A stretch of DNA of 64,000 nucleotides from Dipteris shenzhenensis (Eukaryota; Polypodiophyta; Polypodiopsida; Gleicheniales). Location of the stretch: assembly GCA_047967505.1 (NCBI GenBank), contig CM106539.1; one strand, written 5' to 3'. The translations under genes were made by a program, and so were the position numbers. Each line of letters opens with the position of its first letter. Within the stretch, counting starts at the first letter, position 1. Under the pieces are notes generated by a model, which ran no database searches, was not told where the DNA came from, and was given only the letters and a program-made list of their open reading frames with translations. Below, piece by piece: positions 1-10,548 of this stretch.

Positions 1-1851
1 CCCCTATTTTTCATTTCCATTCCGATGTGCTAATAACCTAAGTCACAACAACATGACTCCAATAAGGTTCATAAGACTCTAGTTGAAAGTTGAAGAAAAT
101 AGAGAATAAAGGGACCTTATGGCTATTGTTTAAGCAATATATCGATTGAGGATCTTTTGCCTCTCGTTTACTACAATTGGCAAATTCAATACGAACGGCG
201 CTTGTTCATGATATTTTCTTCAATCTTGCTATTATACAAGTCTAATATTTCAGAAAAATGTAGTGCGTAGAATCACTAACATGAACATAAACTCATATCA
301 TACACCAAATTTTTTTGCAACAGTGATGAAAGCTATTAAGAGATTAGAAAAAAGCAAGACATGTCTACAGACACAATGTCCAGACTCAACCGGGCTGCTC
401 ATGCACTTCAACATGGAGCAAAAACAAAAGGTAATGAGATGTGACCACTAACACTGCCCCTATGATGAATGGTGAGATTTTGTTGCTTTTAAGACAAATT
501 GTGAAGAACTAGCACATCTCAAAATGGGATAAAACAATTACATTGTTGCTCTTAAATATTATGCACCTTTCCATAAGATAAGGTTACTCAATTAGAAGCT
601 TTCAACATAAAGTCCATTCATATGTGCTTCCCATGAAACAACTATCAAATGCCTCAAGTAGCTCCTCAAGCACTCTTGCCGCCATGATTCCACCCACGCC
701 CTTGAGTACTCATGACAAATGAGATTACCCCTATGTTTCATTTGATGAGAGAAGAGGCACAAGGAATGTAAGAGACTCTTGTTACAATTGATTTCCCCTC
801 AAAAGGCTTGGCTATTATCACAATCGTGGTTGCATTAACATGCAATGAAAACCTAGATGTACCACCTCCACCTATGCCTTGTTTCTAAACTGTTGCTCCT
901 TAATCCTGTAGATTGAATCACGGACCATAATGCCTCTAAATTGGTGGATGTAGCCATGAGGCATAACTAATGTCATTGTGTCATGTGCAGTAGCCGTGAG
1001 GCAAAACCAATGTCACTATGTCATATTTGTGATGATTAGTGAAGTTAGATCGCAAGCAAGCTGGATATGTGGGGCCCTTGGGCCCTAGCCTTGTAGGTGC
1101 CATACTTCATTAGTAGCTTGCCCTCAAAATCAAAATGATGTCTAACAAAATCACTCAAATCTCCTATGCAAAGCTATTTCCTCCACTAGCAAAAAATTCA
1201 TTGCATGGGATCAAAGCTCTCAGATTATGATTTGGATTTTGCAAAGGAGGCTCACTCGCATTTGTGCCTATCATGCCTCAAAAGAATTCACCTCTTCACC
1301 ATACCCCTTTTTAAAGGAGTAGCTCTTACTCACTTATAAAATGTAGAAAATTCATATGTTAAAGAATGCCCTCAATTGTAACGTGCTTTGTTGCTTGTGC
1401 ACTGCGATGCTTAGAAACACCTATGAAGATACAATTGCAAGATCCAATAATTAATGTCTAATGCAACGTTTGGGTACACCTATGTGACTACAGTGGACAT
1501 GCACATATTTCCTTTCTCATGGAGCTCATTTATCTTTCATGTATAGTGTGAGGTAAGATTGCACATCATGTTCAATTTCTACAGTGTATTAACTTAGTTG
1601 GCATAATTCAAATAAATAAATTATGTTGTTGTTGGTAATGCCAACGTGCCAATAATGTTTTGAGCATGTCTCATAAAAAGAAAATTTCATTATGAACTAT
1701 GTCAAACAGAAAAGTGGCAAGAACAAATAGCAAGGTGAAATACAAATAAAAAATTAATCATTACTTCAAATATCCTTATTTGTAAGCAATTACAATCATA
1801 GCAAATTGAAGCAACCATAAAAACTAGAATGGAATGGAAGTAAGAAGTTGC
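1..1851. other. AT-rich spacer, no gene seen
   Basis: I see no conserved protein, RNA gene or repeat family here. The longest frame is a 62-codon plus-strand stretch at 263-451 with no recognisable motif, and stops are dense in the other frames. Confidence 0.5.
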
Positions 1852-2097
1852 CTAGGGGGGGTTACTCATCATATGTAACCCTATCACATGAGTTCAATAG
1901 AAGGATATTTTTTATTTCTAAAATTTATGAAAATAAATATACATAAGGGACTATTTAAAATAGTTTTGGAAAAAATTTACAGATTTGTATAGAAAAGGGG
2001 TACATTTTATCAATGAAAGATTTACAGATAAGGGATTTTAGAAATAGGCCTTGAACGCATGTGGTATAAAGGGTTTATATATAGTGACCCCTCGGAG
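1852..2097 (+). mobile_element. MITE family A, copy 1 (8-bp target duplication)
   Basis: A 246-bp AT-rich non-coding element with G-run/C-run inverted ends. The left end reads CTAGGGGGGGTTACT and the right end, reverse-complemented, CTCCGAGGGGTCACT. It is flanked by GAAGTTGC (1844-1851) and GAAATTGC (2098-2105), an 8-bp duplication with one mismatch. It is collinear over its whole length with 30418-30664. An 8-bp duplication fits hAT-type transposition (P and Merlin elements also make 8 bp). No transposase is encoded, so it is non-autonomous. Confidence 0.82.
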
Positions 2098-2549
2098 GAA
2101 ATTGCTCAACATAATACTTCATCTCTATTAGTATTCAATTTAATAGTGCTATACCAATATTTCATGTAGGAAAACATTGCCAGAACCCAAATAGACAAAA
2201 AATAATTCACACCCTTAGCATATGCCTCCTCAGCTACTGCTGCTACAAGCTAAAAGCCTTCCATAAACATTTCATGGCTACTATTTTCTTTATTGTAGAG
2301 GCCTTCATTATTCCTCAAATCTTTGCTATTTTTCCAATCGTAATTGCTAGCAAAGGGACGTTGCATGATGCCTACTTCATTCCCTAATTCAAGGCATATG
2401 TAGTTTAATGGACTCAGTCATCACAAGTGATGGACGAGCAGACATTAAAGCTGGATGCATTTGCCATTAAAGGCGATGCATTTGCCACAAAGTAAAGATG
2501 AAATCAGACAATTTGAGACTTCCACATGATTAAGGGAAAGACAATATAC

Positions 2550-2658
2550 CATGTAAGGCATGATTGACTTCCTCAATATACGCCTCCACTTGCTTTGCAA
2601 TCATCTTTGCTCCCTTAGTAAATCCTTGGATCTTGTGCAATGGCCAGTGGCGATAACC
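2550..2658 (-). CDS. Candidate internal exon of an unrecognised gene
   Basis: On the minus strand a pyrimidine-rich TTTTTTTGCAG acceptor precedes an open stretch of 109 bases that ends at a GT donor (GTATATTG). It reads as a mixed-composition peptide containing KIQGFTKGAKMIAKQVEAY and IEEVNHALH, which looks like real amphipathic coding sequence and not spacer. I do not recognise the family. Other exon-like pieces lie upstream on the same strand at 2.8-3.8 kb, so this may be one exon of a decayed or long-intron gene. The evidence is splice signals plus composition only. Confidence 0.35.
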
Positions 2659-2828
2659 CTGCAAAAAAACTAAACTCGAAATGAGTGGAGTGGAGTTTAA
2701 TTCATGAACTTGAAATGAGTGGAGTGGAGTTCAATTCATGGTATTCTGACATTCACTTCGATTGTGCTTTTTCTTAAAAGTAAATAGAAATGTTGATTAG
2801 AATACACAATTCACCATAACATTAGTTG

Positions 2829-3831
2829 TTGTTGGTCGATGTATGTTCTTTTGTAGGATTTGCTTCATCACCATATCCTTCCACCTCTTCCTTAGACACC
2901 TTTGGTAAATTTGTACCTTGCTTCTCGATGTTCCCTTATTTGCTAACCTGACATGTGTACCATCCCTTGGAGAGGAATTCCTCAATGGGAAAAACACTAC
3001 AAAAGAAACATAACGAAATTACACATGCCTTCCCTTCATATTGATCTTTAGCTCTAGAATTTCATGTTCATGCTTGCTTGAGCCTCCGGGCTTAGCCACT
3101 AGCTGCCCTTGAGAATGGCCAACCCGTATTTCACTTTTCAGTCGGGCTCCATGTAAACAAGAGTGTTCAGTTTCTATCTTGCTAGACTTCCCAATGTGCC
3201 CAACTCTAAGAGATTTTGGACTATGGGTGTTGCTTACCCTAGTAGGTAGGATTGGGAGTACCAATGGAAAAAATTGTTGAGTCAGAGCTATAGCTTCAGG
3301 GTCGCTTATAGCTTGTGGGAATGGAACCTTTCAAAATGTCACAGGTTTTAGACAAGCAGTGGTGGCAAAATGAAAACATAATTTGGAGGAGAAGCTATCA
3401 ACCTCACCTAGAAGTGAAGCTGGCAGGGTAAATACTCCAATGCTTGAGCGAATGCTGTAAAAAGAATGTTGCACGCTTAATGTGTAATCTGCAACATCCT
3501 CATCCTCATATTTTCACGGTCAGCTAAGTCAATTTGGTTTCTCTCGAATGCATGCAAACGTGTGTACTATGGCGCTAAGATTCTGGGTTCTGGTGAGAAA
3601 TGAGGTTTCTCTGATGGGTTTGAGCTTCCTTGAGAGAAGAACTTTGCACCCTGTCCAAATAGAGCAGTCATGATTTACAAACATGGCAGCACTCCTCCAG
3701 GCTATCGAGGTTGCAAAAGAGAGTAAGCACCAGATTGTGCAGACTGAGCACAACTCTTTTGCAAGCAAGACATTCACGCCTTTCCCAAATTTATTCTCCA
3801 TCATCTTGTAAACACAAATTGAAAGAAGCAT
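2829..3831 (-). pseudogene. Exon-like fragments of the same unrecognised minus-strand gene
   Basis: Several short open stretches on the minus strand look coding but do not join into one frame. One near 2830-2990 follows a TTTTGTAG acceptor and reads FPIEEFLSKGWYTCQ, then a lysine/glutamate-rich tail interrupted by a TAA. One near 3240-3330 reads FPQAISDPEAIALTQQFFP and ends at an AG/GTAAGC donor. One near 3410-3480 ends at a TAG/GTGAGG donor. A further open frame covers 3529-3831. I cannot name the family. It may be a decayed host gene, a gene with unusual intron structure, or chance. The frames change between pieces, which favours decay. Confidence 0.28.
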
Positions 3832-5102
3832 GAAATGAATAAAGTAAGAAAGAAGTCAAGAAGATCGGAAGGAAAAAGAACTTTTCTAGAAGTGTGCCTG
3901 CTTGGCAAAAAATGTTCGAGAATTTTCCTCACAAAAAGAGATTCCACCAACCAACGAGAGAAAGAAGAAGGTGAGAATTAGGCGTGCATGGGTGCCAAGT
4001 AACTGCAAGAGGACTAAAGAAGGTTGAATCTTTGTCCCATGGATGCCACTCCAATCACAACCAATCCTATGAGTTCCACTTGTCAACACACCCGAATTCA
4101 AAGCAACAACTTAATCGTTGCTATAGTCTGCCCCTTTCAGGGGCAATGCTAACGAGTGGCACATGTGCCTACAACAATGCCCCCAAGTGGCTAAGGGGCT
4201 GAGTACTAAACTTCCTTGCAAAGGGCTTCCAAAATAGTATCTTTCTAGAGCTAGACCCCTAACTCGGCAGTGCTAATAAATGATGTGACGAGCAAAGAGA
4301 GAGAGCCAAAAAAGACAGACCATTCCAAGTGTCATCCTTTTCAATATCAACCTCTCAAAATCTCCAAGTGGCCTCGTAAGGTCTGAGTAAAGGGTAAATT
4401 GGGTAAAGATGAAAAGTAGCATTCCTCTCAATAGTTGAGAAAACATTGACAATGGCGGAGCTCCCAAAATTTTGAAGGGCTGTGGAAAGAACAAAGCAAG
4501 CGAAAGCTGGGAAGTTGTCGTTTTAGAGGGGGCCGATGTGTTCTGGAGGTGGAGATACTGGCAATTGTGGATGGACCATCTTCATTTATTCTCTCACTTT
4601 GCATTGTTTTGCTACGTGCATGCATGGGTCCTGCTCCCGATTACTCAGTCCTCCTGCAGGATTCCTTCCCTTTGAACGATTTCGAATGGAGCCCCAGTGA
4701 ATGGCCTGCCCTCGGTCACCGTGATTTTCAAGACCTCGATTGGCCTGTTTTCAGCCTCGCTCCTGTTACCGAAGAATCAAGCTCTAGTGAAGCTTCTGTC
4801 AGCCTTGCCCGCAGCATGGTCGAAGCTGCCCGTAAGTGGGGTTTCTTCCATGTTAAACACCATGTGGTCCCCCTCGACCTCATCAAACGCACCCAGGAAG
4901 CTTCCCTCCGATTCTTCGGCATGCCTATGTTGCAGAAACAGAAGGGTGGTCGCTGCAATGGCATCCCGCTTGGGTACTCTGCCAGCAATCCCGATTATGG
5001 AACTAACTTGCCGTGGACGGAGATCGTACAGCTGCAGCAGTCTCCTGACAAGATCAAATCCTTTGCAAAACGAGTCTGGGAAAGCGATGAGACAGAATTC
5101 GG

Positions 5103-5343
5103 GTAATTTGAAGGCTCTATTTGTGATTTGGCTGACTTTATTCTTATATGCGATTTGGCTGGCCGGTCGTGGTTTGTTTGAACTTGTTCATTCAAAAAAA
5201 ATTCAGCCATGATTTTTGCAGTAACAGAGGGTTGCTTTCGTTACAAGAACTTGTCGAGCGAATCGCTAACAGTAGCTAGTACCAACTTCATACATGTAGA
5301 ATTAGAGTGTAGAATCCATACTCGGACATCTAAAGCCCGAAAG
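5103..5343 (+). other. Intron 1 of the dioxygenase gene (inferred)
   Basis: The donor is GTAATTTG after codon phase 2 and the acceptor AG ends at 5343. Joining here gives FG followed by TVLHLSALEKL in the frame of exon 2. Other AGs nearby break the frame or keep a stop, so this choice is the best fit, not proven. Confidence 0.55.
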
Positions 5344-5652
5344 CACTGTTTTGCATCTGAGTGCTCTAGAGAAGCTCGGACTTCTCATTATGCAAGTGTT
5401 TGCCGAGGGTCTTGGACTTAACAAGGATTACTTCTCTAAGCACTTTACCGAAGGCGATTCTACACTTCTACGGATAAACAGATACCCGCCGTGCCCAATG
5501 CCAGAAAAGATTCTAGGCCTTGGACAGCATACCGATCCACAGAGTCTGACTCTTTTGGTGCAAGATGCCTGCAAGTGATGATGGAGGGGAACTGGGTAAC
5601 GGTGAAACCTCGGCCAAGAGCCTTTGTTGTTAACGTTGGGGACACTCTCGAG

Positions 5653-5752
5653 GTCTGTCTCTCTGTGTTCCTCTCTCGATCCGTCTCTTTCTGACGTCGA
5701 AACTAGATCTGCTGCGCTGTGATTTCCTAAATCGTAGATTTGCTTTTTGCAG
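5653..5752 (+). other. Intron 2 of the dioxygenase gene
   Basis: The donor GTCTGTCT follows GDTLE and the acceptor TTTTTGCAG precedes AWSNARLKSG. This phase-0 split inside the [12 protein letters not shown] block is a normal position in gibberellin-oxidase-type genes. Confidence 0.8.
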
Positions 5753-6110
5753 GCTTGGTCTAACGCCAGACTGAAAAGTGGGATACATCGTGCAGTGGTC
5801 AATCCATCCACTCCCCGACTGTCGATGGCTTACTTTATGAGTCCCGCTTTCAGCACGGTTATAGAGCCTCCAGCGGAATTAGTGGACAACGAATTTGAGT
5901 TGCAATACATGCCGTTCACCTGGCTAGAATTTCAGACAGAGATTCTTAGGAAGAGAAGAGTGGTCGGCAAATGTGCTCTGAAAAAATTCAGGTTCGAGTG
6001 CAACAATTCGGAGAACGTTACAAACTCAAATAAGTAGCTATAATGTACCTACCTTAAACAATGAGAAAAGACATAAAAGCTTCTTGATTCACTACGAAAA
6101 TGGACTTTTA

Positions 6111-6795
6111 TTATAAAAGTATCGTCCAAAAATATTTGGATTGTATAACTGCCCGACCCTGGATTTTAAAACAAGATGAATTATATTCATCCGGGCCCGC
6201 CCATTGAATTCGAAGAATGAATAAAAGCTTGGTAGTACAATTGAGTCTCATGGGGTCGTTTTGTGTAGTTGTATAGACAATTGAGGATGTGATTATTAGT
6301 CCATATGTGATAAATTGTCTACGTTTCATGTGATTTTCAGCCATGAATTGTAGTAGTTGGTGTAATTGCTTACTTTTTATTTTGATGTCGATATTGAAGT
6401 CCCCGATGATGTATTTCTTTGTGTCATTGTGTTGTCTTTTTATTATAAAAGTTTTTTATTAATGCTTGAACCGCTCTTGTGGGGTGATTGCAAATGTTAA
6501 TTAAGTTGAAGCAAGTTGATTGTTCTTTTTGGAAGGAGGTTAGTAAGCATTGTGTCCCATGCTCATGTATATGTATATTGAGCTGCTTTTAGTTGTAAAT
6601 ATTTTTTGTAGTATGTTGCAATTCCATTCCCATCGTGTTTTTGTATACTCTTGAATCCTTCAATGTCGATGTTGTCTGTTTGTTTAGTATGTGTTTCTTG
6701 CAAGCAAATGCTACAATGAGACTATTACTTTTCTTTGTGTGGAATAAATTGTGCCGTGTTTAATGATTGTATGTTAATCATGTTTGTTGTTGTTG
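6111..6795 (-). pseudogene. AP-type endonuclease domain fused to the Helitron helicase (decayed)
   Basis: The helicase frame continues without a break into KHFSTTTNMINIQSLNTAQF, two stops, then SICLQETHTKQTDNIDIEGF and NGIATYYKKY. A frame change later it resumes as KYIIGDFNIDIKIK near 6385-6415 and ends in a stretch with TSSIVYTTTQ. These match, in order, the N-x-SL, LQET, G-I-A-x-Y and GDFN motifs of exonuclease-endonuclease-phosphatase enzymes such as LINE and Helentron endonucleases. The domain follows the helicase motif VI region directly, which argues for a fusion and not an adjacent LINE. The final catalytic His region is too decayed to call. Confidence 0.7.
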
Positions 6796-8330
6796 TTGAG
6801 AAGTGTTTTTGGTCAAAATTCCATGCTGATTCATTTTTCAACCTTTTTATTTCTTGTAGAACAATGTCATCCACTTTGATGTGTTTGTTTTCTATGGCCT
6901 TTACTAAGTATAGGTTGTTTGGGTTGTGTATTCATGAAAGTTCCATGTACACAAGTCCGTGTGATTTAATGTTAGATGGATCGAAAGCCAAGTAGTCCAT
7001 TGACAGTCCCTGTGATTGATGCATTGTTCGTGCTGTAGCAGGTTGAGTGGGAAATTGTGTTCTTGTTATTGTGTTGAGGTTGTTTTTTCCTACTTGGAAT
7101 TCTCTTTGAATTTGTTGGATTGGTGTCTAGTTTTTAGGTGTGTGGTCTTCGTAAAGGTATACTAAGTTATTTTGTGCATGTTTCCCAATGTTTTTGTCAT
7201 GAAATTGAATCCATACTATTGGTTTGTTATTGTTTGTGCTTGAGCCCATGAGTATTCCATCTGCATCATTGACTAAACCATCGATAACGTCTAAATTTCC
7301 TAAACATATCTCAACAATCATTCCCTCTTTAAGTTGAAGCTCCCCATGTAAACCTGCTGTGCTTTTAGGGTCATCTGGTATTCTTATTTGTCTATGGCAT
7401 TGCTTATGTCTTATGTCTTTTGCTCGTAGCAAGTGTGGTTGTCCTTTTAGAATTTTGAATATATGATCGTTGTGTTTATCCTTTAGCACATTCGTGTAAA
7501 ACAAATGTGGTATGGTTTTGATTGTTGGTGGCACACGTATGTATTGTGTGTTGAGAATGTTCAAGTCTTGTTGTGTTTGTTGTCCCACTCTTATGTTGTT
7601 TATTATTCTTAACAAATGAATATTGTCTTGTCGCATGGGTTGAGAAAGCTCATAATATCTGAAGTGTTCTCTCCAAACTTGTTGGACAAAATTTATTTTG
7701 TCACTCTTTGTTGTGAAGATCCAGCTATCTTTAGTGGGGATAGCTTGTGAGAGGTCCCCACAGATGATGATGTCCATGCCTCCAAATGGATGCATGTGGT
7801 TGTGTTTAATCTCATGCATTATCATATCTACTGCAATGAAAGTGTTTTGTCCAACTAGTGAAACCTCATCAATGACGAGTAGCTCCAATGCTTAATACTG
7901 TATATAGTGTGGAAACTGTTTGAAGTTTTCTGATGTCAGTGCCGTGTATGTCGTAACTTCTAGTTATTAGAGAAATGTAATCCAGAGTGTATAGTATATC
8001 CACTGATGTTGAAGGCTTCTCTTCTTGTGTATGCTACAAGTACCGCCCTTGGTTTCTTTAAGCTTGTTGTGTCGTGGTGCGAGTAGTTTCGAAGTAGTGC
8101 TTGTACCATCAATAGTAGTGTGAATGTTTTTCCCATTCCTACATTATTGGACAAAAAATAGATGCATGTTCATGTTTTTGGTGCTTCTTTTTTTCCACAT
8201 GATGTCATCGATAATGTGTCATTGTTCATCCTTTAGTTTCCTATACAATGCATGGTAGTTTGTGTTGGACATTTGCTCATATGTTTTCCTTGTTTGCATT
8301 TGCAATGTATTGTGTTTTAAACGTGTTTGC
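6796..8330 (-). pseudogene. PIF1-type helicase domain of the Helitron element (decayed)
   Basis: The Walker A segment reads NVGMGKTFTLLL near 8125 (consensus GTAGTGKT degraded). A frameshift follows, then Walker B LLVIDEVSLVG near 7870, GDLSQAIPTKD, and a 253-codon open stretch 7127-7888. The same frame continues past a TAG at 7127-7129 into QFPTQPATARTMHQSQG, the PIF1 motif VI region, LAFDPSNIKSHGLVYMELS and a TGA at about 6937. Upstream, LYRKLKDEQ and HIIDDIMWKK are the conserved block before Walker A. The protein would have unwound DNA for rolling-circle transposition. It is inactive now through stops, frameshifts and the MITE inserted just upstream. Confidence 0.82.
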
Positions 8331-8361
8331 ATATCTATGGCTAAACCATACTTGTCTTATG

Positions 8362-8618
8362 CACGAGGGGTGCATTAATTAGAAACCCTATGTATCACGT
8401 CCATTCAAGGGGTATTTAAAAAACCCCTCAACTAAAATTTTCAACCCAATAAAAACACCCCTCTTTACGTATGAACTAAGCAATTTTTTTCTAAAGTTGA
8501 ATTAAAAAACCTCTCTTGTTATTATAAACCTATTAAAATTTTCCAAAAAGACAAATTAAAATACCCCTCCTTTTGATGCATGCGGTGCACTAAAATTTTA
8601 TGAGGTGGACCCTCCGAG
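8362..8618 (+). mobile_element. MITE family B, copy 1, nested in the Helitron
   Basis: A 257-bp non-coding element whose ends read CACGAGGGGTGCA on the left and CTCGGAGGGTCC on the reverse-complemented right. It is flanked by GTCTTATG (8354-8361) and GTCTTGTG (8619-8626), an 8-bp duplication with one mismatch. The interior, with CCCCTCAACTAAAA and ACCCCTCTTTAC, is collinear with 45095-45350. It interrupts the helicase coding strand of the older element. Confidence 0.8.
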
Positions 8619-8639
8619 GTCTTGTGCGGAGTTGTTCAT

Positions 8640-9110
8640 TGTGTTGTTTGATTTTATCCTTGTTTCCATGCTTGCTTTATGATCATTCTATAATGGAAGT
8701 TTTGTTTTATTGAATGCATTTCTATTATTTTCAATAATGTCTTTATTAGTTATGTATATGTCATCCCATGTGTTGTTTTCTTCATTTAGGCATTGTTCCT
8801 CACCTTCGAATGGACAATAAAACATGCATAGTTCCCTATAACGATTTTCAGGGTCCTTTATTTGGTTGTAGTATTACTTTGTCTCTCCTTCTCTTCTTTG
8901 GGTATTTTGCATATTTGTTATATTTGCTTGCATACTCTACAAGGCAAGTGCTCGCTAAATGTTTTGGTTGTTTTTGATAATTTTTGACTATGCCCTTGAA
9001 GAAAATGTCCTTACTTTCTAGGTCAAGCTTTTCAAGTTGCCAACAACATTTTAGTAATAGTATTCTTTCATCAATTGGGCTTGTTGATGTATGTGAACTC
9101 ATGACTGCTG
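8640..9110 (-). pseudogene. Helitron protein, region between Rep and helicase (decayed)
   Basis: Minus-strand pieces read LVEYASKYNKY and KKRRRDKVI, then, after a frame change, DPENRYRELCMFYCPF, ENNTWDDIYITNKD and IIENNRNAFN. This R-Y-R-E followed by W-D-x-Y-I pattern is the conserved inter-domain block of Helitron-type RepHel proteins between the HUH domain and the helicase. Stops and a frame change break it. Confidence 0.65.
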
Positions 9111-9830
9111 CTTGTAAGCGGTAGTGACAATGTCAAGTAGATGGCCTACTGTGCACTAGTGTGTTGTGTATTTAATATTGCTTTCCGAACCCTTCTTACT
9201 CCTTCATTTGCAGGTGCTTTTTCCTAGATGGACTATTGTATGGCATTGTTTAGAGCTTCTGTTGTGGCCTTGTCTGCTTTAGCAATGTACGATGTGCAAT
9301 ATGAAGCTCCTCCATGTGGGTTTAGTATGAATTGTATGTCAGAGTTTACTCCCCTCAATTTGGACAATGTTGGGTTAAAGTTGTTTGTCTTGATCGCATA
9401 GCTAAGATATATTGTTCATCACTTAGTCCAATGTAAGGTAGGAAACCATCAAAGTCCAATTCTATTATGGATTGTTGTTGTAGTGCTTGAAAGACTAATT
9501 TTGTGTTTCTTGAGTGTGTAATATCATTCTGATGACATTGTAGGGGTTCTATTATTTTTGTATGTCTTATAGGGTATCACGGGAAGCCAAATCTACAACC
9601 CTTTTTCTTTTTCAGACATGTCTCCCTATGTTTGTGAGTTTGAATTGCCGGCTGTGTTACCTCTAGCAAGGAAAAGTCTGTTGATATGTATTGGTCAATG
9701 AATGCTATGATGGCATCTTTATTACCTTCTTGAAAAGTTGGTGCATTTGCAATCCAAATCATTCCATGATCATGTTGGCTTCCTCGATTTTGAAATTATA
9801 TTACAAAGAAACAATATTTCACTTGTCCAA
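9111..9830 (-). pseudogene. HUH replication (Rep) domain of the Helitron element (decayed)
   Basis: The minus strand reads FQNRGSQHDHGMIWIANAP near 9725-9795; the H-D-H is the two-histidine metal site. FIDQYIS, then THKHRETC and CRFGFP follow, a Cys/His block typical of Helitron proteins. Further on SKLRGVNSDIQFILNP and YCTSYIAK (about 9260-9350) supply the tyrosine/lysine motif of the nickase. The stretch is split by a frameshift between the Cys/His block and the tyrosine motif and by at least one stop. The enzyme family nicks one strand and covalently holds the 5' end during rolling-circle transposition. Confidence 0.78.
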
Positions 9831-9938
9831 CAATTGAGGGGTCCTTTTGTAGTAATCTTTTTAATGCCTTCAATCTGTGCACATAGTATCATGTGGTTGT
9901 CATAGGATCAGAATGTATTGAATATCTTAATTATGTGT

Positions 9939-10381
9939 TTAGGTTTTTGGGTTAGGCATTGACGAGGGTTGTTGTTGTAATTCTTGCAAGAATTGAGTGA
10001 GTGGTTTCCAAAGACTCTCCATCACAAAAGACAATGTGATAAAGAATGTCATGCTCCTAGTTGTCGTAACATCGCAAATATGTTCTTCTTCAAATTGTAT
10101 TTGTAGTCTATTGATGTTCCTAGGCATATGAAGTCTCTGAAACCGATGTTCAATTGCAACAATTTCTAGATATTGGTGTCAGCCCACAGCATCCTTTGTA
10201 GTTAGTTTGTGCCCTAGCACTTTTCCCTTATGCATTTGAGCCCAAGTTGATGCAAGGACTTGCTTTACTAGAATTTTCATCGTCTTAAAGAAGAGATTCT
10301 CAATTGATAGGGAAAACCTCCTATCCTTGTCCATTAGTTCCCATTGTGCTATAGGTTGTATGATGTTTTCTTTGGCATTGC
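9939..10381 (-). pseudogene. Helitron-like N-terminal domain (decayed)
   Basis: Minus-strand translation downstream of the inserted MITE gives ENIIQPIAQWELMDKDRRF, then FFKTMKILVKQVLAS, a TGA after KDAVG, and EHRFQRLHMPRNINRLQIQF. The W-E-L-x-x-x-D-R-R-F and later blocks fit the Helitron_like_N region upstream of the HUH motif. The frame is open except for the TGA. Confidence 0.6.
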
Positions 10382-10548
10382 CTCACGGGCATGACTACAT
10401 CTAAACCCTCTATATCCTGTGCATTCAAGACCTATTTGTAAAATCCCTTATCTATACATTTTTTCTTAATAGATGTACCCTTAAATACCTTTTGTTGAAC
10501 TCCGTTGTAAGGGTCACATATGATGAGTGACCCCCCCCCCCCTCTGAG
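10382..10548 (-). mobile_element. MITE family A, copy 2, internally deleted, nested in the Helitron
   Basis: The element is 167 bp and lies in reverse orientation to copy 1. Its right end, reverse-complemented, begins with a long G run followed by GTCACTCATCATATGTGACC. The flanks are a perfect 8-bp duplication GGCATTGC at 10374-10381 and 10549-10556. It lacks about 80 bp of interior relative to the other copies. It splits the Helitron N-terminal frame between FPTIFYGY and the block beginning ENIIQPIAQW. Confidence 0.82.

Larger units (their letters stand above)
4624..6037 (+). pseudogene. 2-oxoglutarate/Fe(II) dioxygenase, gibberellin-oxidase-like, one frameshift
   Basis: Three exons fit: 4624-5102, 5344-5652 and 5753-6037, with GT-AG introns of 241 and 100 bp. 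Exon 1 holds the N-terminal DIOX_N-type region (WGFFHVKHHVV). Exon 2 carries RINRYPPCP and the metal-binding HTD (His at 5528, Asp at 5534). Exon 3 carries the distal metal His (cat at 5786) and the 2-oxoglutarate-binding RLS, then PFTWLEF. The layout and motifs match the DOXC-class dioxygenases that include GA 20-, 3- and 2-oxidases; substrate is not decidable by eye. I start at ATG 4624 because the upstream 25 codons from 4549 are not family-like. In exon 2, around 5565-5580, the frame shifts after LLVQDA into LQVMMEGNW, with the usual GG-containing linker shortened, so the gene as read cannot make full-length enzyme unless the base call is wrong. Total length of about 356 residues is normal for the family. 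Confidence 0.8.

Noticed and set aside
4728-5811. Minus-strand frames of 86 and 127 codons
   Set aside because: Antisense shadows of the dioxygenase exons.
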